Shown here: positions 1 to 5,192 of the stretch, piece by piece
Layout of the letters: each line of letters starts with the position of its first letter
How positions within the stretch are numbered: the stretch's first letter is position 1
Origin: an uncultured Rickettsiales bacterium
GTDB taxonomy: Bacteria; Pseudomonadota; Alphaproteobacteria; UBA8366
Assembly (NCBI GenBank): GCA_913046825.1
Contig: CAJWTF010000194.1
Span: 1-5,325 of the forward strand
Length of the DNA stretch: 5,325 nt
Reading direction: 5' to 3'
Position numbers and translations under genes: made by a program
The notes under the pieces: model-generated
The model's input: the letters and a program-made list of their open reading frames with translations, nothing else
The model's database searches: none
Told to the model about the DNA's origin: nothing

Positions 1-225
1 CGCCAGCTCTTCGCCGCTAGATGTGTCAATACCAAGCGTGCGAGCCCGCTCAACGAAAAGTGCACATCCGCTGAAGCTCGTCATTGTTGGAAAATCACGA
101 ATAATGTCCCGGGACATCTCGTCGCCGCGCTCAATACCTCTCACGGCGACAAAATAGGCGTCATGCTTGATCGAGACAGACTGGCGAATCGTACCGTCAA
201 AATCGAAGACGACGCAGTGAATCAG
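1..225 (-). CDS. HAD-superfamily hydrolase (phosphatase-like), N-terminal part, runs off left edge
   Basis: Reading leftward from 225, an open frame of 75 codons begins LIHCVVFDFDGTI and stays open to the window edge. The DFDGT stretch is HAD motif I: the first Asp is the nucleophile and the second the general acid in phosphate-ester hydrolysis. The following SVSIKHDAY resembles the start of the cap region in phosphoglycolate-phosphatase-like members. The frame has no ATG. A TGA lies five codons upstream of the CTG at 223-225, so the only starts before motif I are that CTG or the ATT at 220-222, both downstream of an AGAGGA. The reading frame overlaps the 3' end of the broken methyltransferase by 29 bases. 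In many bacteria such a pair sits in surface-sugar clusters, but the substrate here is unknown. The abnormal start suggests that the true 5' end was lost; whether the rest of the gene is intact lies outside the window. Confidence 0.72.
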   Translation of the reverse strand, partial: MIHCVVFDFDGTIRQSVSIKHDAYFVAVRGIERGDEMSRDIIRDFPTMTSFSGCALFVERARTLGIDTSSGEELA

Positions 226-676
226 GCGATCCTCTGAAGTTCATAAAATGTGGACATGTTACGACTAATTTTCCGTTCGACTTCAAATGCAGAGCCGCAT
301 GACGCAAGAAGGCTATGGGATCATCCATGTGCTTAAGTATGCCCGAGGTAACGATGCCATCGAAGGTCGCCGCCGGAGTGAAATCGAGAAAGTCACTGCA
401 GATAGATTCAATCCCCCGGTCCAACGTCTCGGATGTCGCCAGCCAGATAGCCTCTTTGGAATAATTCACCGCGACCACACCTGCCGCCCCCGCATCCCTC
501 AATTTGCGAGCACAACGTCAAGTCCCGCATCCAATATCCAGCAAATGTAGCCCGGCCCAATTGAATGAATCCGCGACGGCGGTATCTGCATCGGTTGCTT
601 CCCAATTGCCGAAGACGTTTGCCGCACTGGTACGATAGCCTTCTTCATAAAATCTAAGAAGGCTCCTATTGGTCAC
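197..676 (-). pseudogene. Class I SAM-dependent methyltransferase, disrupted by an in-frame TGA
   Basis: One continuous frame runs from a GTG at 674-676, after GGGGAA and an in-frame TAA, to TGA at 197-199. It is interrupted only by TGA at 518-520 (codon 53). Before the stop it reads HLLDIGCGT, after it RCARKLRDAGAAGVVAV, so the stop replaces the last Gly of the GxGxG SAM-binding loop. Further down are SDFLDFT (residues 94-100, the adenine-side acidic motif), FDGIVTSGILKHMDDP (105-120) and LKSNGKLVVTCPHF. The family usually has Asp at the end of strand beta-2 and Glu-His after GIL; here they are Asn71 and Lys115, which fits relaxed selection. At 159 codons it is shorter than usual for such enzymes (roughly 200-250), and the sequence after MNFRG is unfamiliar, so the C-terminus is probably lost too. 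A sequencing error could explain the TGA but not the other signs. The substrate is unknown. Confidence 0.82.
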
Positions 677-785
677 TTCCCCGGATTTGGTTTATTTATC
701 TTTTGGACCTACAGGCACTCGATTACCTGTTCGAACGAAGACACATACAACAAAAAGACGATCATAGCGGTTTTCTTGGACGTGG

Positions 786-815
786 ATTAGACAAAATCGA
801 TAATAATATTACCAA
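786..815 (-). promoter_or_regulatory. Candidate sigma70-type promoter for the leftward methyltransferase/HAD pair
   Basis: On the minus strand TTGGTA (rc of 810-815, four of six matches to TTGACA) lies 18 bases before TCTAAT (rc of 786-791, five of six to TATAAT). RNA would start near 779, giving a leader of about 100 bases before the GTG at 676. The near-direct repeat at 792-821 overlaps the spacer and -35, a usual place for an operator. This is a motif match only. Confidence 0.3.
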
Positions 816-821
816 ATCGAT
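792..821. repeat. Near-direct repeat CAAAATCGAT / CCAAATCGAT, 20-bp period
   Basis: CAAAATCGAT at 792-801 recurs as CCAAATCGAT at 812-821 (nine of ten identical), with starts exactly 20 bases apart. That is about two helical turns, so the copies face the same side of the DNA. Each contains the palindrome ATCGAT. They overlap the candidate leftward promoter and could be a tandem regulator site; chance similarity in AT-rich DNA is also possible. Confidence 0.35.
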
Positions 822-860
822 CACTTGAATGAGTACAGCCATACCGAGATGATATGCGCG

Positions 861-897
861 GATGGCGGCTAACAGAGCTTAACATAAAGCTGCCATC
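861..897. repeat. Inverted repeat, 10-bp arms, 17-base loop
   Basis: GATGGCGGCT (861-870) pairs with AGCTGCCATC (888-897) through ten positions with one G.U, around a 17-base loop. A second short dyad, AGCTT/AAGCT, lies at 876-880 and 887-891 and competes with it. No T-run follows on either strand, so it does not look like an intrinsic terminator. It may be a regulator site or a structured RNA leader element. Confidence 0.5.
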
Positions 898-957
898 AAA
901 TCCGTAATAACGCCTAATATTGGCGTGGATTTTCGCCACTCATCGTTCCGCGACACT

Positions 958-986
958 TTGCTAATTGCGGTAAATATGTGCATATA
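958..986 (+). promoter_or_regulatory. Candidate promoter for the dehydratase gene
   Basis: TTGCTA (958-963, four of six to the -35 consensus) is followed after 17 bases by CATATA (981-986, a weak -10). RNA would begin near 993, leaving about 55 bases before the GTG start. Support comes mainly from the spacing and from the inverted repeat that brackets the -10. Confidence 0.25.
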
Positions 987-1005
987 CCCCCGCGTTTACC
1001 GAATT
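963..1005. promoter_or_regulatory. Inverted repeat bracketing the -10, operator-like
   Basis: AATTGCGGTAAA (963-974) and TTTACCGAATT (995-1005) are reverse complements over 11 positions with one bulged base (G967). The arms enclose 20 bases that include the candidate -10 and the short dyad ATATG/CATAT (974-978 and 981-985). A dyad of this size over a promoter is typical of a binding site for a dimeric repressor or activator. No regulator gene lies in the window. Confidence 0.4.
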
Positions 1006-1032
1006 CTAACGTCGAGTTCGGCCAAGGATGAT

Positions 1033-1039
1033 GAGGGAG
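1033..1039 (+). promoter_or_regulatory. Ribosome-binding site that fixes a GTG start
   Basis: GAGGGAG lies nine bases before GTG at 1049-1051. An in-frame TAA at 1043-1045 rules out any earlier start. The first family-like residues appear only around codon 37, so nothing argues for a later one. Confidence 0.7.
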
Positions 1040-1048
1040 ACCTAAAAA

Positions 1049-2908
1049 GTGCAAAACTCTAAGACCGTATTGATCGATAGAAACCCTGGGCGGAGTGCAC
1101 AAACTGTGGGAATTGCGCGGGAACTTGGCACGGACATTGATCTTATTCACGAACCGTCCGTCGGTGTTGTTGGCAACAAAGGCGATTCGCAATGTTACCT
1201 AGGTGTCCAACGTAAGGTCGAAATCATCCATGACCGACTCCGCAGTCGGATCGGTAGCGAAGCCGGCCAACTTAAAATGCGTCTGGTTCAGCCGGAATAC
1301 ACAGTCGCCACTTCAGACGGTATGCGTAACGGCACTAAGGAGATGCGCTACTCTCTAATCGGTCGCGAAGTTACGCACGATACAATTTGCGAACACCTGA
1401 GCGCTAGTGGCCTTGAGGGTACAATTGCAGTTGTGGCATGCGACAAGCCACCCGTAGGAACCTTGGCAGCCGTCCTCGAGCATAATCGTCCGGCAGTAAT
1501 CATGTCAGACGGGCCTATTCGTCCCGGCTTCGATGAAGTGACAAAAGAACGGATTGATATCATTTCAGGTTTTCAAGCGGCTGGAAACGAAGACGAAGAG
1601 ATGAAAGAACGGATCGCCTGCGCAGCCTGCCCTGGATATGGCAGCTGTGGCGGCATGTTTACTTACAATACGATGCAGACATTCATCGCAGTCGTCGGCC
1701 TTCAGCCGCTGCACATGGTGTCCCCTCCGTCGGATGATAAACGCCGTACCAAGAATTTTCCCGACGAACTTATCGACATCTTGAGTAAGATGATTGTTAG
1801 CGGTCTCAATCCTCGGGACATCGTCTCCCGTGATTCCATCCGCAACGCCATGATTGTTGCGATGTCTGTCGGTGGATCCACAAACGTGATGTTGCACGCG
1901 CCAGAAATAGCACGCGCCGCCGGTTATAACAGTTTCAGCGACGACATCATGTCGCCAGAAGAATTCAATCACTTGTCCGAGAACATCGTCCCAGTCCTGG
2001 TTGACGCCCGCCCCTTCGGTAATTACTCGATGGTTGATATCGACGAGAAAGGCGGCATCCAAGTTATCGTGAAGGAATTGTTGGATGCCGGCCTCCTCAA
2101 TGGTGACACCATGACCTGCACCGGTGAGACGCTTGCACAACAGATTGCAAGGCTGGATCCACCTGCACCCGATGGCACTGTCATTTACAGTGTTGAGAAC
2201 CCTTATAAGCCAACAGGAGGATTGCGCGTCCTTGGCGGCAATCTCTCGCCGGAATACAGCGCGGTGTTAAAGCTCGCGGGCGTCGAGGGTGGACTGGAAG
2301 ATGACATCTTCATCGGCAAAGCTAAGGTTTTTGATTCGGAAGAAGACCTTTTGGATACGCTCGAACATAGTCCCGACAAATTCGAAAACCATGACATGAT
2401 CATCGTGCGCTACGAAGGACCGAGTGGCGCGCCAGGTATGCCAGAAATGCTCGATTCGACGTCGCGTATCACAACACTGTGCCGTGAGCGCGAGATGGTT
2501 GTGGCGCTGATGACGGATGCCAGATTTTCCGGCGGTTCCGTTGGCCTTGTTATCGGCCATGTCGGACCGGAAGCAGCACTTGGCGGTCCAATCGCTTTCG
2601 TTGAGGAGGGTGACGAAATTATAGTCGACCTCAACGCAAATGAACTCAATTGCACCCCCCTTTCCGATCCGGAGGTACTCCGCACCCGGAAAGCCGCTTG
2701 GGAGAAAGTCGTCAGCGATAATGGCGGCGAGCATCCCTCGGTCGGAAACGCCGACACGCGGTTATTGAATCGTATGCGCCGCTCTGCTGTCTCCGCGGTT
2801 TATGGCGCGGGTATGCATTCCGATCGCGTTCTTTGGGTCAGCGAACCGCGTGAGCCGGTCATCACATCATTTGTGCCGACCAATAAATTCCGTTCGGCAG
2901 ACGCCTAA
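1049..2908 (+). CDS. IlvD/Edd-family iron-sulfur dehydratase (dihydroxy-acid dehydratase-like)
   Basis: This 619-residue protein has the usual length of the IlvD/Edd family, cytoplasmic enzymes that dehydrate 2,3-dihydroxy (sugar) acids to 2-keto acids using an Fe-S cluster and Mg2+. The three expected cluster cysteines are present: Cys49 (GDSQCYLG), Cys131 (VVACDKPP) and Cys200 (CPGYGSCGGMFTYNTM). The Mg-site residues appear as Asp90 (TSDGMRNGT), Asp132 and Lys133, the lysine that is carbamylated in characterised members. Other signatures are VGGSTNVMLH (274-283), GDTMTCTGETLA (352-363), RYEGPSGAPGMPEML (454-468) and TDARFSGGSVGLVIGHVGPEA (489-509), with the catalytic-type Ser in SGGS. The core is complete, with no frameshift. 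It is divergent from housekeeping IlvD (CDKPPVG, not the usual CDK-x-x-PG; an unusual N-terminal 35 residues), so isoleucine/valine synthesis is possible but an accessory role on a sugar acid or CoA-linked pathway is at least as likely. Its stop overlaps the stop of the opposing methyltransferase. Confidence 0.92.
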   Translation: MQNSKTVLIDRNPGRSAQTVGIARELGTDIDLIHEPSVGVVGNKGDSQCYLGVQRKVEIIHDRLRSRIGSEAGQLKMRLVQPEYTVATSDGMRNGTKEMRYSLIGREVTHDTICEHLSASGLEGTIAVVACDKPPVGTLAAVLEHNRPAVIMSDGPIRPGFDEVTKERIDIISGFQAAGNEDEEMKERIACAACPGYGSCGGMFTYNTMQTFIAVVGLQPLHMVSPPSDDKRRTKNFPDELIDILSKMIVSGLNPRDIVSRDSIRNAMIVAMSVGGSTNVMLHAPEIARAAGYNSFSDDIMSPEEFNHLSENIVPVLVDARPFGNYSMVDIDEKGGIQVIVKELLDAGLLNGDTMTCTGETLAQQIARLDPPAPDGTVIYSVENPYKPTGGLRVLGGNLSPEYSAVLKLAGVEGGLEDDIFIGKAKVFDSEEDLLDTLEHSPDKFENHDMIIVRYEGPSGAPGMPEMLDSTSRITTLCREREMVVALMTDARFSGGSVGLVIGHVGPEAALGGPIAFVEEGDEIIVDLNANELNCTPLSDPEVLRTRKAAWEKVVSDNGGEHPSVGNADTRLLNRMRRSAVSAVYGAGMHSDRVLWVSEPREPVITSFVPTNKFRSADA

Positions 2909-3750
2909 AAATACTGCTGAACGGCGTTTTGACCGGCTATAACGGTCGTCTCGCTAACAAAACGCACGGAACGATCCGGTCGCGCGAGTTTGCGCGCCGC
3001 AGCCGTCACCGCATCCCAAGCCTTCTCCCGATCCGATTCGGGACAATGCGCGATGTTTTTATCCAGAGACGACCGCTCGCGACGATATTGCACGTACTCT
3101 TCCGCTGATTTGAAATCGTAGACGACGCTCACAGTTTGGCTCTCGACATTGGTGAACCCGGCCCTCGCAAACTCTTGCTCCAAAGCATCCCGATCCGATA
3201 GCGCGAATGGCGTCCCCTTTCCCGTAGGGACCGGTGGCAGCCCTAAAAACTCCATTAGGATCGTATTGGTTAGGGTTTGCACCTCGGCACGTTCCGGCGG
3301 CCCCCAGACGATTGCCGCGAAACATCCCCCTGGTCTCAACAATCCTCGCAACGCAGACAAAGTCAAAACCAAATCTTCGGCAAACATCAATCCCCAACGG
3401 CAAATTCCCGCATCGAAACCAGCGTCCTCGACGGCGATGTCGTTAAAATTGACCTTCGCAAAAGAAACATTGGGCAGTTCTAGCTCGATCATGTAGCCGC
3501 GGGCGAACTCAAGCATGGTGTCTGCTCCATCGGTCGCCAGGACCTGCCCTGTTGGCCCTACACGGCGCGCGCAGGCCGCTGCCGTGTCGCCAAGCCCTGT
3601 GGCAAAATCGATGACGCGGTCGCCTGATTGTATGCCCGCCATATCGAGCATCGTTTCTGTCGCTGCTCGCGCTGCATTCTCAGAAATTGGCTGCCATTTC
3701 TTCCATCCGGCAGCAGTTGAATTCCAATCCCGTTTTTGATTTTGTGACAT
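2905..3750 (-). CDS. Class I SAM-dependent methyltransferase (UbiE/Methyltransf_11-like)
   Basis: This 281-residue cytosolic protein has a Rossmann-type methyltransferase fold in normal order. Motif I is VIDFATGLGDTA (46-57), the SAM-binding loop. VLATDGADTMLEFAR (70-84) has Asp74 to hold the ribose. NFNDIAVEDAGFD (101-113) is followed by WGLMFAED. LRPGGCFAAIVWG (138-150) is the post-motif strand. The first 30 residues (DWNSTAAGWKKWQPI) resemble the N-terminal cap of UbiE-like small-molecule methyltransferases. The C-terminal half (FALSDRDALEQEFARAGF and later) would cover the acceptor site; no acceptor can be named. No reading-frame damage is seen. The ATG at 3748-3750 lacks a well-placed Shine-Dalgarno sequence (GAAAGG lies 12 bases upstream), and a good promoter sits directly before it. 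It converges on the dehydratase with overlapping stops and diverges from the hydratase pseudogene. Confidence 0.88.
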   Translation of the reverse strand: MSQNQKRDWNSTAAGWKKWQPISENAARAATETMLDMAGIQSGDRVIDFATGLGDTAAACARRVGPTGQVLATDGADTMLEFARGYMIELELPNVSFAKVNFNDIAVEDAGFDAGICRWGLMFAEDLVLTLSALRGLLRPGGCFAAIVWGPPERAEVQTLTNTILMEFLGLPPVPTGKGTPFALSDRDALEQEFARAGFTNVESQTVSVVYDFKSAEEYVQYRRERSSLDKNIAHCPESDREKAWDAVTAAARKLARPDRSVRFVSETTVIAGQNAVQQYF

Positions 3751-3756
3751 TCCGCA

Positions 3757-3785
3757 ATTCTACCTTTCCATTGTCGCTTTCACAA
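3757..3785 (-). promoter_or_regulatory. Promoter for the methyltransferase gene, placed for a leaderless mRNA
   Basis: On the minus strand TTGTGA (rc of 3780-3785, four of six to consensus) and TAGAAT (rc of 3757-3762, five of six) are separated by exactly 17 bases. Only six bases then separate the -10 from the ATG, so the usual start distance would place +1 on the A of the start codon at 3750. This is a good motif pair by bacterial standards, though it has not been tested. Confidence 0.5.
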
Positions 3786-3849
3786 TCGAGCGAATGTGGT
3801 TAGTTCCTCTCCAATGAAACTCACACGATACTCAGGGAACGCTACTGTC

Positions 3850-4614
3850 ATGCCTGGAAGTCAGATCGAAATCGCCGTCGAAAATTACGTCGCCGTCGTC
3901 ACGATGAATAATCCACCTGTCAGCGCAAAGGGCGGGCAATTCCTCAATGATATGATGTCGACCATGGATGAGATTAGCGACCGGGACGACATTCGTGTCG
4001 CGGTCCTGACGGGTGCTAGAAAATGCTTTTCCGCAGGTACCGTCTGGAAGCCAAGGCTGAGTGAACGGGGGTCCGGTGAAGCATGGCAACTTAACTGGCA
4101 CGCTCGCGAATGTTTTCGAGCCATCGTGGAGTGCCGAAAGTCGATTATCGGCGCGATAAACTTTCCAGCACTTGGCGTTGGTCTCGCCATTGCCGCGTCC
4201 TACGATATCCTTGTGGCATCGGAAGATGCCAGTCTCGGATTGCCTGAAATCAATGTAGGTCTGCTCGGCGGTATGCCATGCGGCTCTTCGGACTTTATAA
4301 AACCCGGCGCATGATGCCGACCTGCCAACGGATTAGTGGCTGCGAGCTATACCGGTTCGGCATCCTCCAGGCTTGCGTTCCGATAGATGAATTAATGGAA
4401 GCTGCGATGAAAATCGCGCGAGAAATTGCGTCAAAAAAGCTTACCAACGATACTTCTCACCAAGCATGCGCTCAATACTATTGAGGAAATGAGTTTGCGG
4501 GACGGATACCGTTTCGAGTAGAACATAACCGCCCAAGGCAGTAAAACAGAGTACGATACCGGAGCGACACGAGCATTTATGTAGCAAAGAGAACTGGTCT
4601 TTAAGGGACGTTAA
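3850..4614 (+). pseudogene. Enoyl-CoA hydratase/isomerase (crotonase family), multiply disrupted
   Basis: Three frame segments together spell one crotonase-family protein. Segment 1 (ATG 3850 to about 4277) carries IEIAVENYVAVVTMNNPPV, FSAGTVWKPR, GAINFPALGVGLAIAAS and ASLGLPEINVGLLGG. Segment 2 (4278-4438) continues MRLFGLYKTRRMM, QRISGCELYRFGILQACVP and MKIAREIASK. Segment 3 (4439-4614) gives LTKHALNTIEEMSLRDGYRFE, then NITAQGSKTE and QRELVFKGR. The breaks are a net -1 shift near 4273-4278 (a 7-base loss would restore a typical GG-x-RHAMRLFG), a +1 in the A6 run at 4433-4438, TAG at 4519-4521 (normally Gln in RFEQN) and TAG at 4582-4584 (normally Glu). The active site is also altered: the usual SAGAD reads SAGTV, and the usual Gly in ING reads Phe. 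The Glu of LPEI is kept. The frame extends back to a GTG at 3796, but the family normally begins near MPGSQIEI. The original substrate is unknown. Confidence 0.9.
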
Positions 4615-4649
4615 ATTAGCAATACGATACGCAGGCGTAAATGCGGACC

Positions 4650-5132
4650 TTAACGGTTCGCCTTTTCAACCATGCGTTCAATTTCCTTTTTCACTAGTTC
4701 GTCGACCAACTCGGGCAAGTTCTGGTCCAGCCACTCCCGCAGTAATGGCCGCAATAACTCTTGGACAAGTTCTTCAACGGTTCGGCCCTGACCTAACTGC
4801 ATGCGCCCCGCAATTACACCGGCCAGTTGGCCGAAGGCGTCAACACCTGCCTGTTGCGTCGGGTCCGAGACGATATGATGTATCGGTTCCATAACCGGTT
4901 CTGGCTCAAGCGGCTCCAGAACTAATTCTTCTTCCTCATCGTCCTCATCGTAGTCTTGTAATTCGCTTTGGCTGGTCAGCAAAACAGCGATCATAATGCC
5001 TGAAAACAAGATCGCGAATTGACCCCAATCGGCTGGGTTAGCAGGGAAAGACAGTGACTGATGGGCGAGGTAGCCGTTGGCGAGGGTGACCAGTGAGGCC
5101 ATGACGGCAGAGATCAAAAATTTGGTGAACAT
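4650..5132 (-). CDS. PopZ/DUF2497-type protein with two N-terminal membrane helices
   Basis: This 160-residue protein starts at ATG 5130-5132, five bases after AAGG. Residues about 5-22 (FLISAVMASLVTLANGYL) and 36-54 (WGQFAILFSGIMIAVLLTS) look like membrane helices joined by a short loop. That predicts a hairpin with both ends in the cytosol. Residues 60-82 form an acidic Pro/Glu/Asp-rich linker, as in PopZ. Residues 97-112 (VDAFGQLAGVIAGRMQ) and 117-158 (RTVEELVQELLRPLLREWL, DQNLPELVDELVKKEIERM) match the C-terminal helices of the alphaproteobacterial polar organizer PopZ, which drive its self-assembly. The family's usual N-terminal helix, of the MEEILASIRRIIxED type, which binds client proteins, is absent; membrane helices stand in its place. 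The gene follows pdxJ by 55 bases and may be co-transcribed. No valS, a common popZ neighbour, is seen. The domain match is strong; a polar or scaffold role is inferred. Confidence 0.85.
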   Translation of the reverse strand: MFTKFLISAVMASLVTLANGYLAHQSLSFPANPADWGQFAILFSGIMIAVLLTSQSELQDYDEDDEEEELVLEPLEPEPVMEPIHHIVSDPTQQAGVDAFGQLAGVIAGRMQLGQGRTVEELVQELLRPLLREWLDQNLPELVDELVKKEIERMVEKANR

Positions 5133-5163
5133 AAAAACCTTAAATCATTTTGTGGAGGGCGAG

Positions 5164-5192
5164 ATGATACTGGTTCCGAGCCTAGCGTTAAA
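5164..5192 (-). promoter_or_regulatory. Weak candidate promoter for the PopZ-like gene
   Basis: On the minus strand TTTAAC (rc of 5187-5192), overlapping the pdxJ stop codon, lies 17 bases before TATCAT (rc of 5164-5169, five of six to TATAAT). RNA would start near 5157, about 25 bases before the ATG. The -35 is poor (three of six), so read-through from pdxJ is equally plausible; no terminator-like hairpin with a T-run lies between the genes. Confidence 0.25.

Larger units (their letters stand above)
677..1048. other. Intergenic region without a credible gene
   Basis: This 372-base, AT-rich stretch separates the leftward methyltransferase pseudogene from the rightward dehydratase gene. Stops occur often in all frames, and I recognise no protein remnant. 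It holds two candidate promoters, a near-direct repeat at 792-821, a 10-bp-stem dyad at 861-897 and a bulged inverted repeat at 963-1005, each listed separately. A further weak rightward promoter-like pair is TTGAAT (825-830) and GATGAT (848-853) with a 17-base spacer; it would start RNA just before the 861-897 dyad. A tandem set CGCC (911-914), GGCG (922-925), CGCC (934-937) could form two mutually exclusive 4-5 bp hairpins, too short to name as an attenuator. Confidence 0.7.

Noticed and set aside
518..520. TGA read as selenocysteine or by programmed read-through
   Set aside because: The codon replaces a structural glycine of the SAM loop, not a redox Cys, and no selenocysteine-type hairpin was seen just downstream.
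914..1192. A 92-codon minus-strand frame across the dehydratase promoter and start
   Set aside because: No family resemblance, no convincing ribosome-binding site, and it overlaps the start of a well-supported gene.
1565..2140. A 191-codon open frame on the minus strand inside the dehydratase gene
   Set aside because: It lies wholly antisense to a clearly conserved coding sequence, and its protein shows no recognisable motif. The same holds for the other long antisense frames at 2267-2734 and 2410-2757.
2931..2947. GACCG/CGGTC hairpin near the converging gene ends as a bidirectional terminator
   Set aside because: It is inside the methyltransferase coding sequence and no T-run follows it on either strand.
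3796..3849. GTG at 3796 as the start of the hydratase
   Set aside because: The added 18 residues do not look like the family, whose N-terminus normally corresponds to MPGSQIEI; ATG 3850 fits better.
4278..4484. A separate 68-residue small protein
   Set aside because: Its sequence is the middle of the crotonase-family protein in a shifted frame, flanked on both sides by matching pieces in the other frame.
4632..4668. AGGCG ... CGCCTTTT as a terminator for the hydratase
   Set aside because: The stem is only about five pairs around a loop of more than 20 bases, and it overlaps the conserved end of the PopZ-like coding sequence.
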